A stretch of 64,000 nucleotides of DNA from Lysobacteraceae bacterium P (GTDB lineage: Bacteria; Pseudomonadota; Gammaproteobacteria; Xanthomonadales; Xanthomonadaceae), in NCBI GenBank assembly GCA_005503055.1, contig SCOX01000003.1, positions 283,614-347,613 of the forward strand, given 5' to 3'. Positions within the stretch are counted from its first letter, which is position 1. The number at the start of each line of letters is the position of its first letter. Positions 47,112 to 55,195 of the stretch are shown piece after piece. The position numbers and the translations under genes were made by a program. A model generated the notes under the pieces. That model saw nothing but the letters and a program-made list of their open reading frames with translations. It was not told the origin of the DNA and did not search any database.

Positions 47112-47973
47112 CCAGCGTAGCCCGGGTAAGCGAAGCGCACCCGGGGCTTCCTGTCGCGGCGAGACGGCATCCCCGAAATGCGGGCTTTGGCCTCACGCGC
47201 CCATGGCTGGTGTTCCGGCCAGTTGTCGACGACAGTTCTATACAGTTCGATTGCGGTGAGAACGTCGCACAAGATCTGGGGATGGAGAACGATTTGACTT
47301 CCTCTCCAGTCATATAGGTAGTACGGACTCGCGCTACCCAGCGCATTGATTTGATCTTGGGCTTTGATCAGCCCTTCAAAGTCGAGCGTCGACACACACT
47401 CGTTAAACGTCTGCTGCAACTCCTTGGCACGTTCTCCTTCCTCTTTCGTCAGCTGCGCAGGGGGTGCGTAGAGAGGAACGCGATGGGCAAGCGCATCGCG
47501 GAAATCAGTCGAGTACTCACGGCGCCACTTCAGAATGTCTTCTCGCGTGACGTACGCGCGTACTGTCGTAGGCAGGTGCTTGCTAAGCGTCTTCTTAAAG
47601 AGGGAAACTTCGCGTGGGTCGATTGTGAGGCCAAACTCATGCACAAACGTCCATGCAAGGTTGTCCTGCAGGGCGTTCACATGAAGAACAAACGCATGGA
47701 GATTGACATTGACATCTTCCAGTAGCTCCCGTGCGAGCGGCGCTCCATTCGGCCCGGTGGGAATATGTCAAAGATCCGGCTGGCGGTGTGGCGTATGAGT
47801 CCCAGTCTCCGAGCGACTCCCTGCAGCATGTACTTCTTTGCCTCGCCGTGGATGAGGCGATTGTGAGAGAAGGCGATGGCGTGCCCATGCACCTCGATGA
47901 GGCCGCGTTGTGTCTGCCGGAACTCTTTTTCAAGATGTGCGGCGTGTTCGCTGGTATACGTTGTCATCCACAA
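46958..47973 (-). pseudogene. Hypothetical gene with a frameshift and REP-replaced 3' end
   Basis: Two frames on the minus strand continue one protein. The first (from 47973, TYTSEHAAHLEKEFRQTQRG..ASRIFDIFPPG) is lost near 47755; adding one base to the GGGCC run there restores NGAPLARELLEDVNVNLHAF and joins the second frame (NALQDNLAWTFVHEFGLTID..YRTVVDNWPEHQPW). The second frame runs past 47150 into the REP, where it reads RVRFAYPGYAG, so the original C-terminus is lost. Function unknown. Composition is ordinary for a soluble protein of around 300 residues. Confidence 0.65.
47117..47146. repeat. REP (GTAGCCCGGGTAAGCG type)
   Basis: GTAGCCCGGGTAAGCGAAGC followed by GCACCCGGGG: an imperfect palindrome of the Xanthomonadaceae REP family mobilised by RAYTs. 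It starts six bases after the membrane protein gene and forms the artificial 3' part of the antisense reading frame. Confidence 0.88.
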
Positions 47974-48082
47974 AGATCCTCGCTTTCAACCGGCGTAGTC
48001 TTGGAAAGCGTGTCGTGCCCGGGCTCTTCACGGCGACGTGCCACAGCTGCATTGCCCGGGCCGCTCCCTGCGTGAGCCCACA

Positions 48083-48172
48083 TGGTCCGGGTAAGCGCAG
48101 CGCACCCGGGGCTTTCCCCGACGATCCGACACGGCATTCCCGGGTGCGGCCTCCGGCCTTACCCGGGCTACG
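48083..48172. repeat. BIME: inverted REP doublet upstream of the RAYT
   Basis: One REP (GGTCCGGGTAAGCGCAGCGC then ACCCGGGG, 48083-48111) and a second in opposite sense (CCCGGGTGCGGCCTCCGGCC then TTACCCGGGCTACG, 48139-48172), head-to-head with a 27-base spacer. Its partner is at 48701-48792. Confidence 0.9.
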
Positions 48173-48206
48173 TTGATCCCGGTGATCGACGTGTCGGGGA
48201 TCGGGG

Positions 48207-48704
48207 ATGGTGCGGTATCGACGCAATCGTGCCGGGGTTGGAACGTACTTCTTCACGCTGACATTGCGCGACCGACGCAGCGATGCATTGGTGCGGCATG
48301 TGGATCTGCTTGGTGCCTCCTGGCGCAACGCGCGGGAGCGTGTCGCACATGAGGTGATAGCGGTGGTGGTGTTGCCGGACCATCTGCATGCCGTGATTCG
48401 CATGCTTGACGATGCCGACGACTATTCGCGTCTCTGGCAGGAGATCAAGAAAGGTTTCACGCGGCGTATGACCGGCTCAGGCGCGTCGTCTTGGCAATCA
48501 CGGTTCTGGGAGCACACGATTCGCGACGAAGGCGATCTTCGTGCGCATGTGGACTACTTGCACTTCAATCCGGTGAAGCACGGACTTGCCGCGCGCGTGG
48601 TGGACTGGCCGCACTCGTCGTTCCATCGTTACGTGCGTAATGGCGAGGTGCACGCGGATTGGGGCGGCGCCGTCACGCCATCGACCGGTCAATGCGGCGA
48701 GTAG
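48207..48704 (+). CDS. REP-associated tyrosine transposase (RAYT)
   Basis: 165-residue Y1 HUH endonuclease of the IS200/IS605 superfamily. HLHAVI supplies the HUH pair (His59, His61) and Tyr117 in YLHFNPVKHGL is the family nucleophile position. RAYTs are domesticated single-copy enzymes that cut REP DNA. The stop codon TAG overlaps the first bases of the downstream REP, and REP doublets sit on both sides, the usual RAYT arrangement. Confidence 0.93.
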   Translation: MVRYRRNRAGVGTYFFTLTLRDRRSDALVRHVDLLGASWRNARERVAHEVIAVVVLPDHLHAVIRMLDDADDYSRLWQEIKKGFTRRMTGSGASSWQSRFWEHTIRDEGDLRAHVDYLHFNPVKHGLAARVVDWPHSSFHRYVRNGEVHADWGGAVTPSTGQCGE

Positions 48705-48792
48705 GCCGGGTAAGCGGAGCGCACCCGGGGGCTTTTCCGAAGGTGACAGCGCGGGCGACCCCGGGTGCGGCCTGCGGCCTTACCCGGACTAC
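48701..48792. repeat. BIME: inverted REP doublet downstream of the RAYT
   Basis: GTAGGCCGGGTAAGCGGAGC then GCACCCGGGG (48701-48730), and CCCCGGGTGCGGCCTGCGGC then CTTACCCGGACTAC (48759-48792). Same family and same head-to-head order as the doublet at 48083-48172. Confidence 0.9.
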
Positions 48793-48838
48793 AGGAGCGG
48801 CGTCGAGCACGACTCCCGGAGCGTGGGATGCGAGGCGG

Positions 48839-49121
48839 AAAGACTGGCCCGCCAGTCCCTGATACTCGCCCTCGACTCATGACAACTGGAGCGCGAGTGA
48901 ATCCGCCTCGTGCGCCAGACAAAAAGACTCGCGCGCCAGTCCTTGATACTCGCGTTCGAGTCCTAACCATTGGCGCGTCAGTGAATTTCACCCGCGCTCC
49001 AGGCAGGAGTGAGTCGCGCTCGAGACGAAAAGACTGGCGCTCCAGGCTCGAAGACTCGCGCGCCAGGCAAATTCACTCGCGTGTCGGGCTCGAACGACTG
49101 GCGGTCCAGTCTTTGATCCTC
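48839..49121. repeat. Palindromic degenerate repeat field (GACTGGCGCGCCAGTC-like)
   Basis: The first two units are 84 bases apart: AAGACTGGCCCGCCAGTCCC..TGATACTCGC..AGTGAAT..GCGCCAG (from 48839) and AAGACTCGCGCGCCAGTCCT..TGATACTCGC..AGTGAAT..GCTCCAG (from 48923). Shorter variants follow at about 49029, 49050 and 49093. The core is a 16-base palindrome in which GGCGCGCC lies between GACT and AGTC. No CDS fits; the region is open in two frames on both strands because of its repeat structure. Confidence 0.7.
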
Positions 49122-49140
49122 GATGGGGGTGTGACGGCGT

Positions 49141-49170
49141 CCCGGGTGCGCTTCGCTTACCCGGGCTACG
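49141..49170. repeat. REP, single
   Basis: CCCGGGTGCGCTTCGCTTAC then CCGGGCTACG, opposite in sense to the copy at 47117-47146 and near-perfect match to it. Confidence 0.88.
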
Positions 49171-49256
49171 AAGAATGGCTGCGACGTCTTCACATTGATC
49201 TTGCGCGCGTGGCGAAAGGAGACTCGCCCTCGGAGCTTAAGAACTCCACTGATGGC

Positions 49257-49294
49257 GGCACCCACCTCCGACAAACCGGTGGTTTTTTTGTGCC
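49257..49294. terminator. Possible nested hairpin with T-run
   Basis: GGCAC and CCACC pair with GGTGG and GTGCC around a seven-T run. It may end transcripts crossing the repeat field. Weak evidence. Confidence 0.35.
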
Positions 49295-49464
49295 TTTGAT
49301 TCTCGTGGGCACAAGCTCCGATGCAGTTGTTCCTGCGTCGGGAGGGCGGCAGCGATACAACACCCGAAAGGGGAAACCTGCCCGCCGGCCATCAGCGGTT
49401 CTTAACCTCCCGACACCTCTGCGGCATTCGCCACAGAGGCAAACCGTAGTCAAAGGAGCGACTC

Positions 49465-49707
49465 ATGAGCAAGACCCGCCGTTCGAAGTCCCGCTACGTC
49501 CGCGAGTTCAAGATCACCGAGCCCTCGCGCCAAACCCTGTACCGCGCACGCGAGCACATGCTGCTGCTCGCCAGCCTCTGCGCCGCGCGCATACGTTACG
49601 ACGCGCACGAACTGGAGCTGACCCCCAACGCCCTGGTCAACTGCTTCCAGCGTCTGGCGAACGACGTGGGCGAGGTGCTGGACGAAAGCAAGTGGCAGGG
49701 CCCCTGA
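49465..49707 (+). CDS. XAC0095-like small protein
   Basis: 80 residues. A basic start (SKTRRSKSRYVREFKITEPS) precedes the family-like core SRQTLYRAREHMLLLASLC..ARI..LELTPNALVNCFQRLANDVGEVLDES.W. This resembles the xanthomonad XAC0095 group, whose members have no known function; the assignment is by eye. AAAGGAG stands seven bases before the ATG. It lies between mobile repeats. Confidence 0.6.
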   Translation: MSKTRRSKSRYVREFKITEPSRQTLYRAREHMLLLASLCAARIRYDAHELELTPNALVNCFQRLANDVGEVLDESKWQGP

Positions 49708-49725
49708 CGTCATCCGGACGACGCA

Positions 49726-49759
49726 GCCCGGGTGCGGCCTCCGGCCTGGCCCGGGCTAC
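49726..49759. repeat. REP overlapping the ICMT stop codon
   Basis: GCCCGGGTGCGGCCTCCGGC then CTGGCCCGGGCTAC. The CTA of the terminal CTAC is the stop codon (TAG) of the minus-strand ICMT-like gene, so the element has shaped the 3' end of that gene. Confidence 0.85.
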
Positions 49760-50313
49760 CAGACGAAGGGGACGAACTTGCGCACGCGCAGCGCGTACGC
49801 CTCGTAGGCCGGGAAGGCGATGCGCAGCACCTGCTCCTCCACGTGGATGCGGTAGAGGAACGCCGGCACCGTGAGCACCGCCAGGACGAACAGCGAAAGC
49901 CAGTTGCCCAGCGCGAGCCCCAGGCCGACGAAGGACAGCCAGCCACCGAAATAGCCCGGATGGCGAACCACTTTGTAGGGGCCTTTGATCACCAGTTGGT
50001 GATCGTCCTGCACGGCCACGTTGGCCGAGAAGAACTTCCGCAGCGTCCACATGCCGGCCCAGCGAACGACGAAACCGGTGACCATCGCGGCGATGCCGAG
50101 CGCTTGTACCTGCGCACTGATCGGCGCGGCGCCAACCCCGTAAACCCAGAGGGCGATGGCAAGCAGCGGGGCACTCATGTTGCTGGACGCAAGCAGCAGC
50201 ATCGACCGTCGGTCTGCATCCCTGCCGGTTCGATCCCGCGCCGGCCGCAGGATCACGATTTCCGACACCAGCCAGGCGGCGTACAAGGCGATGGCGATGG
50301 CTTCAAGGGTCAT
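49756..50313 (-). CDS. Isoprenylcysteine carboxyl methyltransferase-like membrane protein
   Basis: 185 residues with four or five membrane helices. The C-terminal SAM-binding signature is recognisable in KGPYKVVRHPGYFGGWL and HVEEQVLRIAFPAYEAY, typical of the ICMT/PEMT-type membrane methyltransferases; bacterial members methylate unknown small molecules or lipids. An upstream longer frame runs antisense to the amidohydrolase gene and is not used. Its stop codon lies in a REP. Confidence 0.85.
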   Translation of the reverse strand: MTLEAIAIALYAAWLVSEIVILRPARDRTGRDADRRSMLLLASSNMSAPLLAIALWVYGVGAAPISAQVQALGIAAMVTGFVVRWAGMWTLRKFFSANVAVQDDHQLVIKGPYKVVRHPGYFGGWLSFVGLGLALGNWLSLFVLAVLTVPAFLYRIHVEEQVLRIAFPAYEAYALRVRKFVPFVW

Positions 50314-50521
50314 GGGGCCTGTGCTCGCAGCGGGTGGAGGAAGACTCGACGACACGTTGGCACTCCCGCGCACAGTACGGCACCGCGGGCGACTCGTACA
50401 CGAATGTGCCGGCGCAGTGAAGAAACAACGCAACGGCAGCGCCGCGGCGCGTTGCATCTTCCAGCGCTTCTCCGCGGGCGTCGTCTGCTGCACGATAGTG
50501 GGGGCCACCGGGGGAACCACC

Positions 50522-51811
50522 ATGCCGACCGTCTTGCTGAAACCGCGCGCCGCCATTGCCGTCCTTCTCGCGTTCGCGGCGCCCACCGCTGCCGCGCAGG
50601 ATCTGGCAGTGGTCAGTGCACGCGTGTATCCCACGCCCGACGCGGCGCCAATTGAAGACGCGACGGTGTGGATTCGCGATGGGCGTATCGCAGCCGTCGG
50701 CCCGCGCAGCAGCGTGAAAGTGCCGTCCGGTGTGCGCGTCATCGACGGTCGCGGCACCAGCGTGACGGCGGGTTTCTGGAACAGCCACGTCCATCTGATC
50801 AAGCCGCCGTTCCACTCCCCGGACGAGCAGTCCGCCGCGACGCTGACCGATGCGTTGCGCGAGCGCTTCACCCGCTGGGGTTTCACCACGCTGTTCGACA
50901 TCGCCTCGCTGCCCGGCGATGCACGCGCCGTGCGTGCGCGTATCGGTCGCGGTGAGGTCGTCGGCCCGCAACTGCTGACCGTCGACATGCCGTTCTTTCC
51001 CGAGCACGGCACGCCGATCTACGTGCGCGAGCTGTGGCAGCAGACGAAGGCGCCCAGCGCCGAGGTGGCCACCGTCGCTGAGGCGCGCTCGCGAGCCGCT
51101 GCGCAGATCAAGGCGGGCGCGGACGGCGTGAAGCTGTTCACCGGTGCCATCGTCGGCGCCCCGCAGGGCGTGCTGCCGATGTCCAAGGACATTGCCCGCG
51201 CCACGGTCGCCGAGGCGCACGCACACGGCAAACCCGCCTTCGCCCATCCGACCGACAAGGCGGGCCTGGACGTGGCGGTCGACAGCGGTGTCGACGTGCT
51301 CGCGCATTCGGCGCCGGATGCGGGGGAGTGGTCGCCGGAATTCGTTGCGCGCCTGAAGGCCGACGACGTCGCGCTCGTGCCGACGCTGACATTGTTCGAC
51401 TCCGAGCTGCGCCGCGAAGGCGTGCCCGAACCGGTGGTGAAGCGGTTCGTCGACACCGCGCAGCAGCAGCTCAAGGCGATGGCAGCAGGCGGTGGCCAGA
51501 TCCTGTTCGGCACCGACGCCGGGTACATCGACGTCTACGACACGCATCTTGAGTACCAGTTGATGGCCGCGGCGGGAATGGACTGGCGCCAGATCCTCGC
51601 CAGCCTGACCACCGCGCCCGCGCAGCGTTTCGGGCAATCCGCGCTGCGGGGTCGTCTGGTCGAGGGCTTCGCGGGTGACCTTGTCGTGCTTCGCACGGAC
51701 CCGCGCGTCAGGCCGGATGCCTTTGCCGAAGTGCGCATGACGGTGCGGGACGGCCGGGTGATCTATGACGCGACTGCGCCTTCAGCGGTGCCGGCTCCGG
51801 CGCGGGATTGA
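50522..51811 (+). CDS. Secreted amidohydrolase family protein
   Basis: 429 residues with signal peptide (ending TAAAQD). Metal-dependent hydrolase of the amidohydrolase superfamily: HVHL (metal ligands) after GFWNS, the Lys of DGVKLFTG, His in FAHPTD and LAHSAPD, and Asp in FGTDAGY; a C-terminal beta domain closes with GRLVEGFAGDLVVLRTDP. The group includes imidazolonepropionase-like, Xaa-Pro dipeptidase-type and organophosphate-type enzymes; substrate unknown. It is divergent from the ICMT-like gene. Confidence 0.87.
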   Translation: MPTVLLKPRAAIAVLLAFAAPTAAAQDLAVVSARVYPTPDAAPIEDATVWIRDGRIAAVGPRSSVKVPSGVRVIDGRGTSVTAGFWNSHVHLIKPPFHSPDEQSAATLTDALRERFTRWGFTTLFDIASLPGDARAVRARIGRGEVVGPQLLTVDMPFFPEHGTPIYVRELWQQTKAPSAEVATVAEARSRAAAQIKAGADGVKLFTGAIVGAPQGVLPMSKDIARATVAEAHAHGKPAFAHPTDKAGLDVAVDSGVDVLAHSAPDAGEWSPEFVARLKADDVALVPTLTLFDSELRREGVPEPVVKRFVDTAQQQLKAMAAGGGQILFGTDAGYIDVYDTHLEYQLMAAAGMDWRQILASLTTAPAQRFGQSALRGRLVEGFAGDLVVLRTDPRVRPDAFAEVRMTVRDGRVIYDATAPSAVPAPARD

Positions 51812-52132
51812 TCTGTCGTCGGCACGGGGCAACGCCCTTACCTCGCCCCGAAGCGGGCATCGCTTGACGTTCTGACTCCAACCACGACGAGTGGATTCGT
51901 TCTCATGCGGACCTGAAATCGGATCATCGGCTACCTCGAACTGCCCGCCCCGCGAACGGGGCGAGGTCTTCTGTGATCTGGCCGGTCCCCGCTAGGGAGA
52001 CAGGCGCCTGCCTGCGTTATGCCAGCCGGGGACCCCTGCGCTGCGGGAAGCGGCAGGCCTGCAATCGGCCCTGCGGATTCGCTTCCACGTCACGCCCGAC
52101 AGAAGATGCTTTGCGCCCGACAGCAGAACGCC
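51812..52132. other. Gene-free gap of 321 bases
   Basis: No gene supported. It contains a 10-base inverted pair (CCTCGCCCCG at about 51842 and CGGGGCGAGG at 51957) too far apart to be a simple terminator. Nothing else was seen. Confidence 0.5.
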
Positions 52133-52405
52133 ATGACTTTCGACCAGTCCATGCACCAGATGTCATTTCAACCCATGACGCGCCGCGAGTACGGAAAGAT
52201 CATGCGTCGCTTCCGCAAGGCAATCCTGCGATCGCTGGCCTTCGGACTGTTCCTGCTGCCGTTGCACGTCGCCGGCGCCACGTCGCGCGGGGCGATGGAG
52301 CCATTCAACATCGCCTTCGCCCTGCTGGCCGGCGCGGTATCGTCCATGCTGATCATCAGCGTGATGGGCATGGTCATCGCCTGGGGCAAGCGGCCGCGTC
52401 GATAG
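52133..52405 (+). CDS. Small hypothetical membrane protein
   Basis: 90 residues from this ATG (nested starts make 52133, 52160 and 52175 all possible). Two hydrophobic segments (about 32-48 and 57-82) after a basic N-terminus (RREYGKIMRRFRKA). No family recognised. It stands alone between the amidohydrolase and the next exported protein. Confidence 0.5.
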   Translation: MTFDQSMHQMSFQPMTRREYGKIMRRFRKAILRSLAFGLFLLPLHVAGATSRGAMEPFNIAFALLAGAVSSMLIISVMGMVIAWGKRPRR

Positions 52406-52514
52406 CGCGGTGGAGACGGGCGATGGCAGCTGTCTTCGTGGTGGCGGAAACTTGCATGCAAGGGATTCCCGGGCCACGCGCGTCCAAGCGGATTTCGTCT
52501 TCGGAGGACAGAGC

Positions 52515-53213
52515 ATGACGGCAGGCACCCTGCAGGCAACGCATTCCACTGAAGGACGCTGGGCGAGCGTGCGCCGCCGGCTTCGTGTGTATTCCTTCGT
52601 CGGGCTCGCATTCGCGCTGGCCGCGCTGCCCGCTACCGGAAGTGCGGCGACGCTTCCTCGCGACCCCTTGGTTCCCGACGCGACACTGGCGATCCCGACG
52701 CTGCATTTCGACAGCGCCGGCGCGCTATCGATTTCTCCATCGGCAACGTCCTCGCGACACGACTTCGATTACCTGGTCGGAAACTGGAAGTTGAAGAACC
52801 GCAAGCTGAAAGCCAGACTCACGGGTTCGACGGAATGGATCGATTTCGAGTCGCGCGTGGAGATGCGTCAGATCCTCGACGGCCTGGGCAACATAGACAA
52901 GTACACCGAACAGTCCGCCGGAAAGCCGTACGAAGGCGTAGCGCTGCGCCTGTTCAATCCCGAGACGCGGCTGTGGAGCATCTATTGGGCCGATGGCAAC
53001 TCCGGCAAGCTGGATCCACCGGTCGTCGGATCGTTCGAGAACGAGGTAGGTCACTTCTTCGCCAGGGATACCTACAAAGGCAAGAACATCATCGTGGTGT
53101 TCCGCTGGGATGTCCGGAATCCGCAGTCGCCGATCTGGAGCCAGGCCTTCTCGACGGACGAAGGCAAGACCTGGGAATGGAATTCGATAAACGTTTCGGA
53201 GCGAACGAAGTAG
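52515..53213 (+). CDS. Exported hypothetical protein, DUF1579-like
   Basis: 232 residues with a signal segment (about 20-44, YSFVGLAFALAALPATGSAA). The mature part is a single beta-rich domain with DFDYLVGNWKLKNRKLKARLTG, RLFNPETRLWSIYWADGN and GKNIIVVFRWDV..WSQAFSTDEGKTWEWN. The layout resembles the DUF1579 / lipocalin-like proteins, in which a small ligand is bound; this is a resemblance only. The ATG after GGAGGACAGAGC was chosen. Confidence 0.65.
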   Translation: MTAGTLQATHSTEGRWASVRRRLRVYSFVGLAFALAALPATGSAATLPRDPLVPDATLAIPTLHFDSAGALSISPSATSSRHDFDYLVGNWKLKNRKLKARLTGSTEWIDFESRVEMRQILDGLGNIDKYTEQSAGKPYEGVALRLFNPETRLWSIYWADGNSGKLDPPVVGSFENEVGHFFARDTYKGKNIIVVFRWDVRNPQSPIWSQAFSTDEGKTWEWNSINVSERTK

Positions 53214-53273
53214 GCGAACCTCGTCCCTTGCATGTCATCTGGGAGAGAAGGTTATGCCGAGGGACCGGAGCGC

Positions 53274-53693
53274 CTACGTCGGCGCTTTCCCTTCGGCCTC
53301 GGGCGCGAGCTCTGCGAACGTGGGCAGCGTGTCGGTGATCTCATGCCAAGGCGCCTTGGATGCCACGTGCATGTGGTACTGCGGGCGTATCCCGGGATCG
53401 GCCTCTAGTGTGCCCATCTGGATGTGGGCGTAGCGTCCGTCGCGGACCAGCAGGAACAACATGGAGCCGCAGCAGCGGCAGAAGTGGCTGGTGACATCGG
53501 TGTTGCGCAGATGGCTGGAAAGGTACTCCGCACCCGAGGTGATTTGAACGTACTCCCTGCGGACTCCCGCGGACGCCGAAAACGCCGACCCCGATGAGGC
53601 CCGGCAGCGGGTGCAGTGGCAGTAGCCGGCGTACTCGAAGGGCGCCGTCACATGGAACCGCACCGCTCCGCACAGGCAACGTCCACGGATCAT
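53274..53693 (-). CDS. GFA family glutathione-dependent-type protein (CENP-V/GFA)
   Basis: 139 residues with the zinc-binding pattern CLCGAVRF..CHCTRCRASSG..CRCCGS. The family covers glutathione-dependent formaldehyde-activating enzymes and many proteins of unknown role. The start MIRGRC gives the family N-terminus; a longer upstream reading adds an unrelated Cys-rich piece. It lies between two plus-strand or divergent units without an obvious operon. Confidence 0.87.
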   Translation of the reverse strand: MIRGRCLCGAVRFHVTAPFEYAGYCHCTRCRASSGSAFSASAGVRREYVQITSGAEYLSSHLRNTDVTSHFCRCCGSMLFLLVRDGRYAHIQMGTLEADPGIRPQYHMHVASKAPWHEITDTLPTFAELAPEAEGKAPT

Positions 53694-53824
53694 GGGTGTT
53701 CTCCCTGAGGCTGCAGCTGGATCAAGCGTAGGGGCGAGAGTACAGGCACTGCAGCCACAGCGAGCCGTCTGCTGCATCTGCATGGGTGTGCAAATGAAGA
53801 TCCGCCATCCGGACTCGACGTGGT

Positions 53825-54895
53825 CTACCGAGGAGGCGAAACGGCTATGCCGGCTTCCGTCTGCACCACCGGCTTCAGGCTCCCGTCTGAGTTGTACTGC
53901 AGATACTCAACCGTTACCGCACGCCGGCCGATCGAACCGTTCTGGTCGCCGATGGCGAGCGCGGCGTTGTGCAGGAATAGATACCAGTTGCCCTTGAACT
54001 CGGCGATGCCGGGATGGATGGTGAAGCTGTACTTGCCCGAGCCCGTCAGTTCGCCACGGTAGGTCCACGGCCCCTGGACCGAGGAAGCGGTGGCGTAGGA
54101 CACCTTCTCGTCGCGGTGCGTGGCGCGGTCGAGCGAGGCGTAGGTCAGGTAATACAGCCCGCCGCGCTTGTGCAGCCAAGGACCTTCCTCGAAGTGGGGC
54201 GGGGTAATTTCCGTGATCGGGCCATCGATCTCGATCATGTTGGACTTGAGCCTGGCGATGTAGCACTGCCGATTGCCCCACGCGATCCAGGTGGTTCCGT
54301 CATCGTCGGTGAACACTGTCGGATCGATGTCTTCCCAGCTGTGCGTCCCCTTGGGCGTCATGTCGTTGGTGATGAGCGCAGAGCCTCTCGCATCGACGAA
54401 TGGACCGGCAGGCCGATCGGCTACGGCGACCGAGATGGCCTTGCCCGGATGGGTATCGTCGTGTTCGACCGCGGCATAGAGCCAGAACTTGCCATCCTTC
54501 TCGATCGCCTGCGAAGCCCAGGCGTCGGCCTTCGCCCATTTGAAGTCGGCCACCTTCATGATCGGGCCATGATCGGTCCATGTCCTCATGTCGGCGGTCG
54601 AGTAGAGCAGCCATTCGCGCATGTTGAACATCTCGTCGCGCTGGGCCTCGTCGTGGCCGACATATAGATACAACCGGTCTCCGACGACAAGCGGAGCAGG
54701 ATCGGCGGTGAACTTGTCGTGGAAGAGCGGGTTCGCCTTGGGCGCGGCGCTGGCTGGCGCGGCGAGCCGGGCAGGCGTAGCGATCGCCGTCTTCGCATCC
54801 TCCCCTGCGCTTGCCGGTTCGGCAGTCATCCATAGCAGCGCGGTCGTCAGCGCGAAGCGGCTGAGGGTGGGTAGCGGACGGAATTCAAAGTGCAC
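53825..54895 (-). CDS. Glycoside hydrolase family 43-like protein (arabinan/xylan)
   Basis: 356 residues with a signal peptide and Ala/Pro-rich linker (about 20-55). The five-bladed propeller shows the catalytic base Asp65 (FTADPAPL), the pKa-tuning Asp in WEDIDPTVFTDDDG and the general acid Glu in HFEEGPWLHKRGG. Likely substrates are alpha-L-arabinofuranosyl or beta-xylosyl side chains. Start is a GTG preceded by GGAGGAAGACA; an in-frame ATG 60 bases upstream has no such site. Divergent from the GH51 gene 300 bases away. Confidence 0.87.
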   Translation of the reverse strand: MHFEFRPLPTLSRFALTTALLWMTAEPASAGEDAKTAIATPARLAAPASAAPKANPLFHDKFTADPAPLVVGDRLYLYVGHDEAQRDEMFNMREWLLYSTADMRTWTDHGPIMKVADFKWAKADAWASQAIEKDGKFWLYAAVEHDDTHPGKAISVAVADRPAGPFVDARGSALITNDMTPKGTHSWEDIDPTVFTDDDGTTWIAWGNRQCYIARLKSNMIEIDGPITEITPPHFEEGPWLHKRGGLYYLTYASLDRATHRDEKVSYATASSVQGPWTYRGELTGSGKYSFTIHPGIAEFKGNWYLFLHNAALAIGDQNGSIGRRAVTVEYLQYNSDGSLKPVVQTEAGIAVSPPR

Positions 54896-55195
54896 TGTCT
54901 TCCTCCAAAGGGCGCTGTCTGTGGAATGCGGCGTCGCGACCGGGGCCAACCGCACTCGTCGCCAACCGTCTCTTCGACGGCCACACGGAGTCTATACTCG
55001 GTCCGCGATGCTGCTTTTTCCGCGCCGGATGCAGCGACGGCCTCGGGGGAGGGATGTGCCGGCGGCTCGGGAACTCCGAGATTTGCGACCAGACGTGGGC
55101 CGGGGCTCGAAGGCGTTCGGCGCTTACGTGCACGCCGACGCGCCAGTGCATTGGCAAGCTCGTTCGTTCCCAACAGACCGCGAGGTAGGTGCACG
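54896..55195. promoter_or_regulatory. Divergent GH43/GH51 control region
   Basis: 300 gene-free bases between the two start codons. GATGCTGC and GGCACATCC-like words and a GACGGCC/GGCCGTC pair are present, but no operator could be defined. A regulator for arabinose-type sugars is not in the window. Confidence 0.4.

Noticed and set aside
48839..49121. CRISPR array
   Set aside because: Units are imperfect, palindromic, of uneven spacing and without unique spacers or cas genes.
48765..49874. 369-residue frame across the palindrome field
   Set aside because: It runs through two REPs, the repeat field and an out-of-frame XAC0095-like gene. Its openness reflects repeats, not coding.
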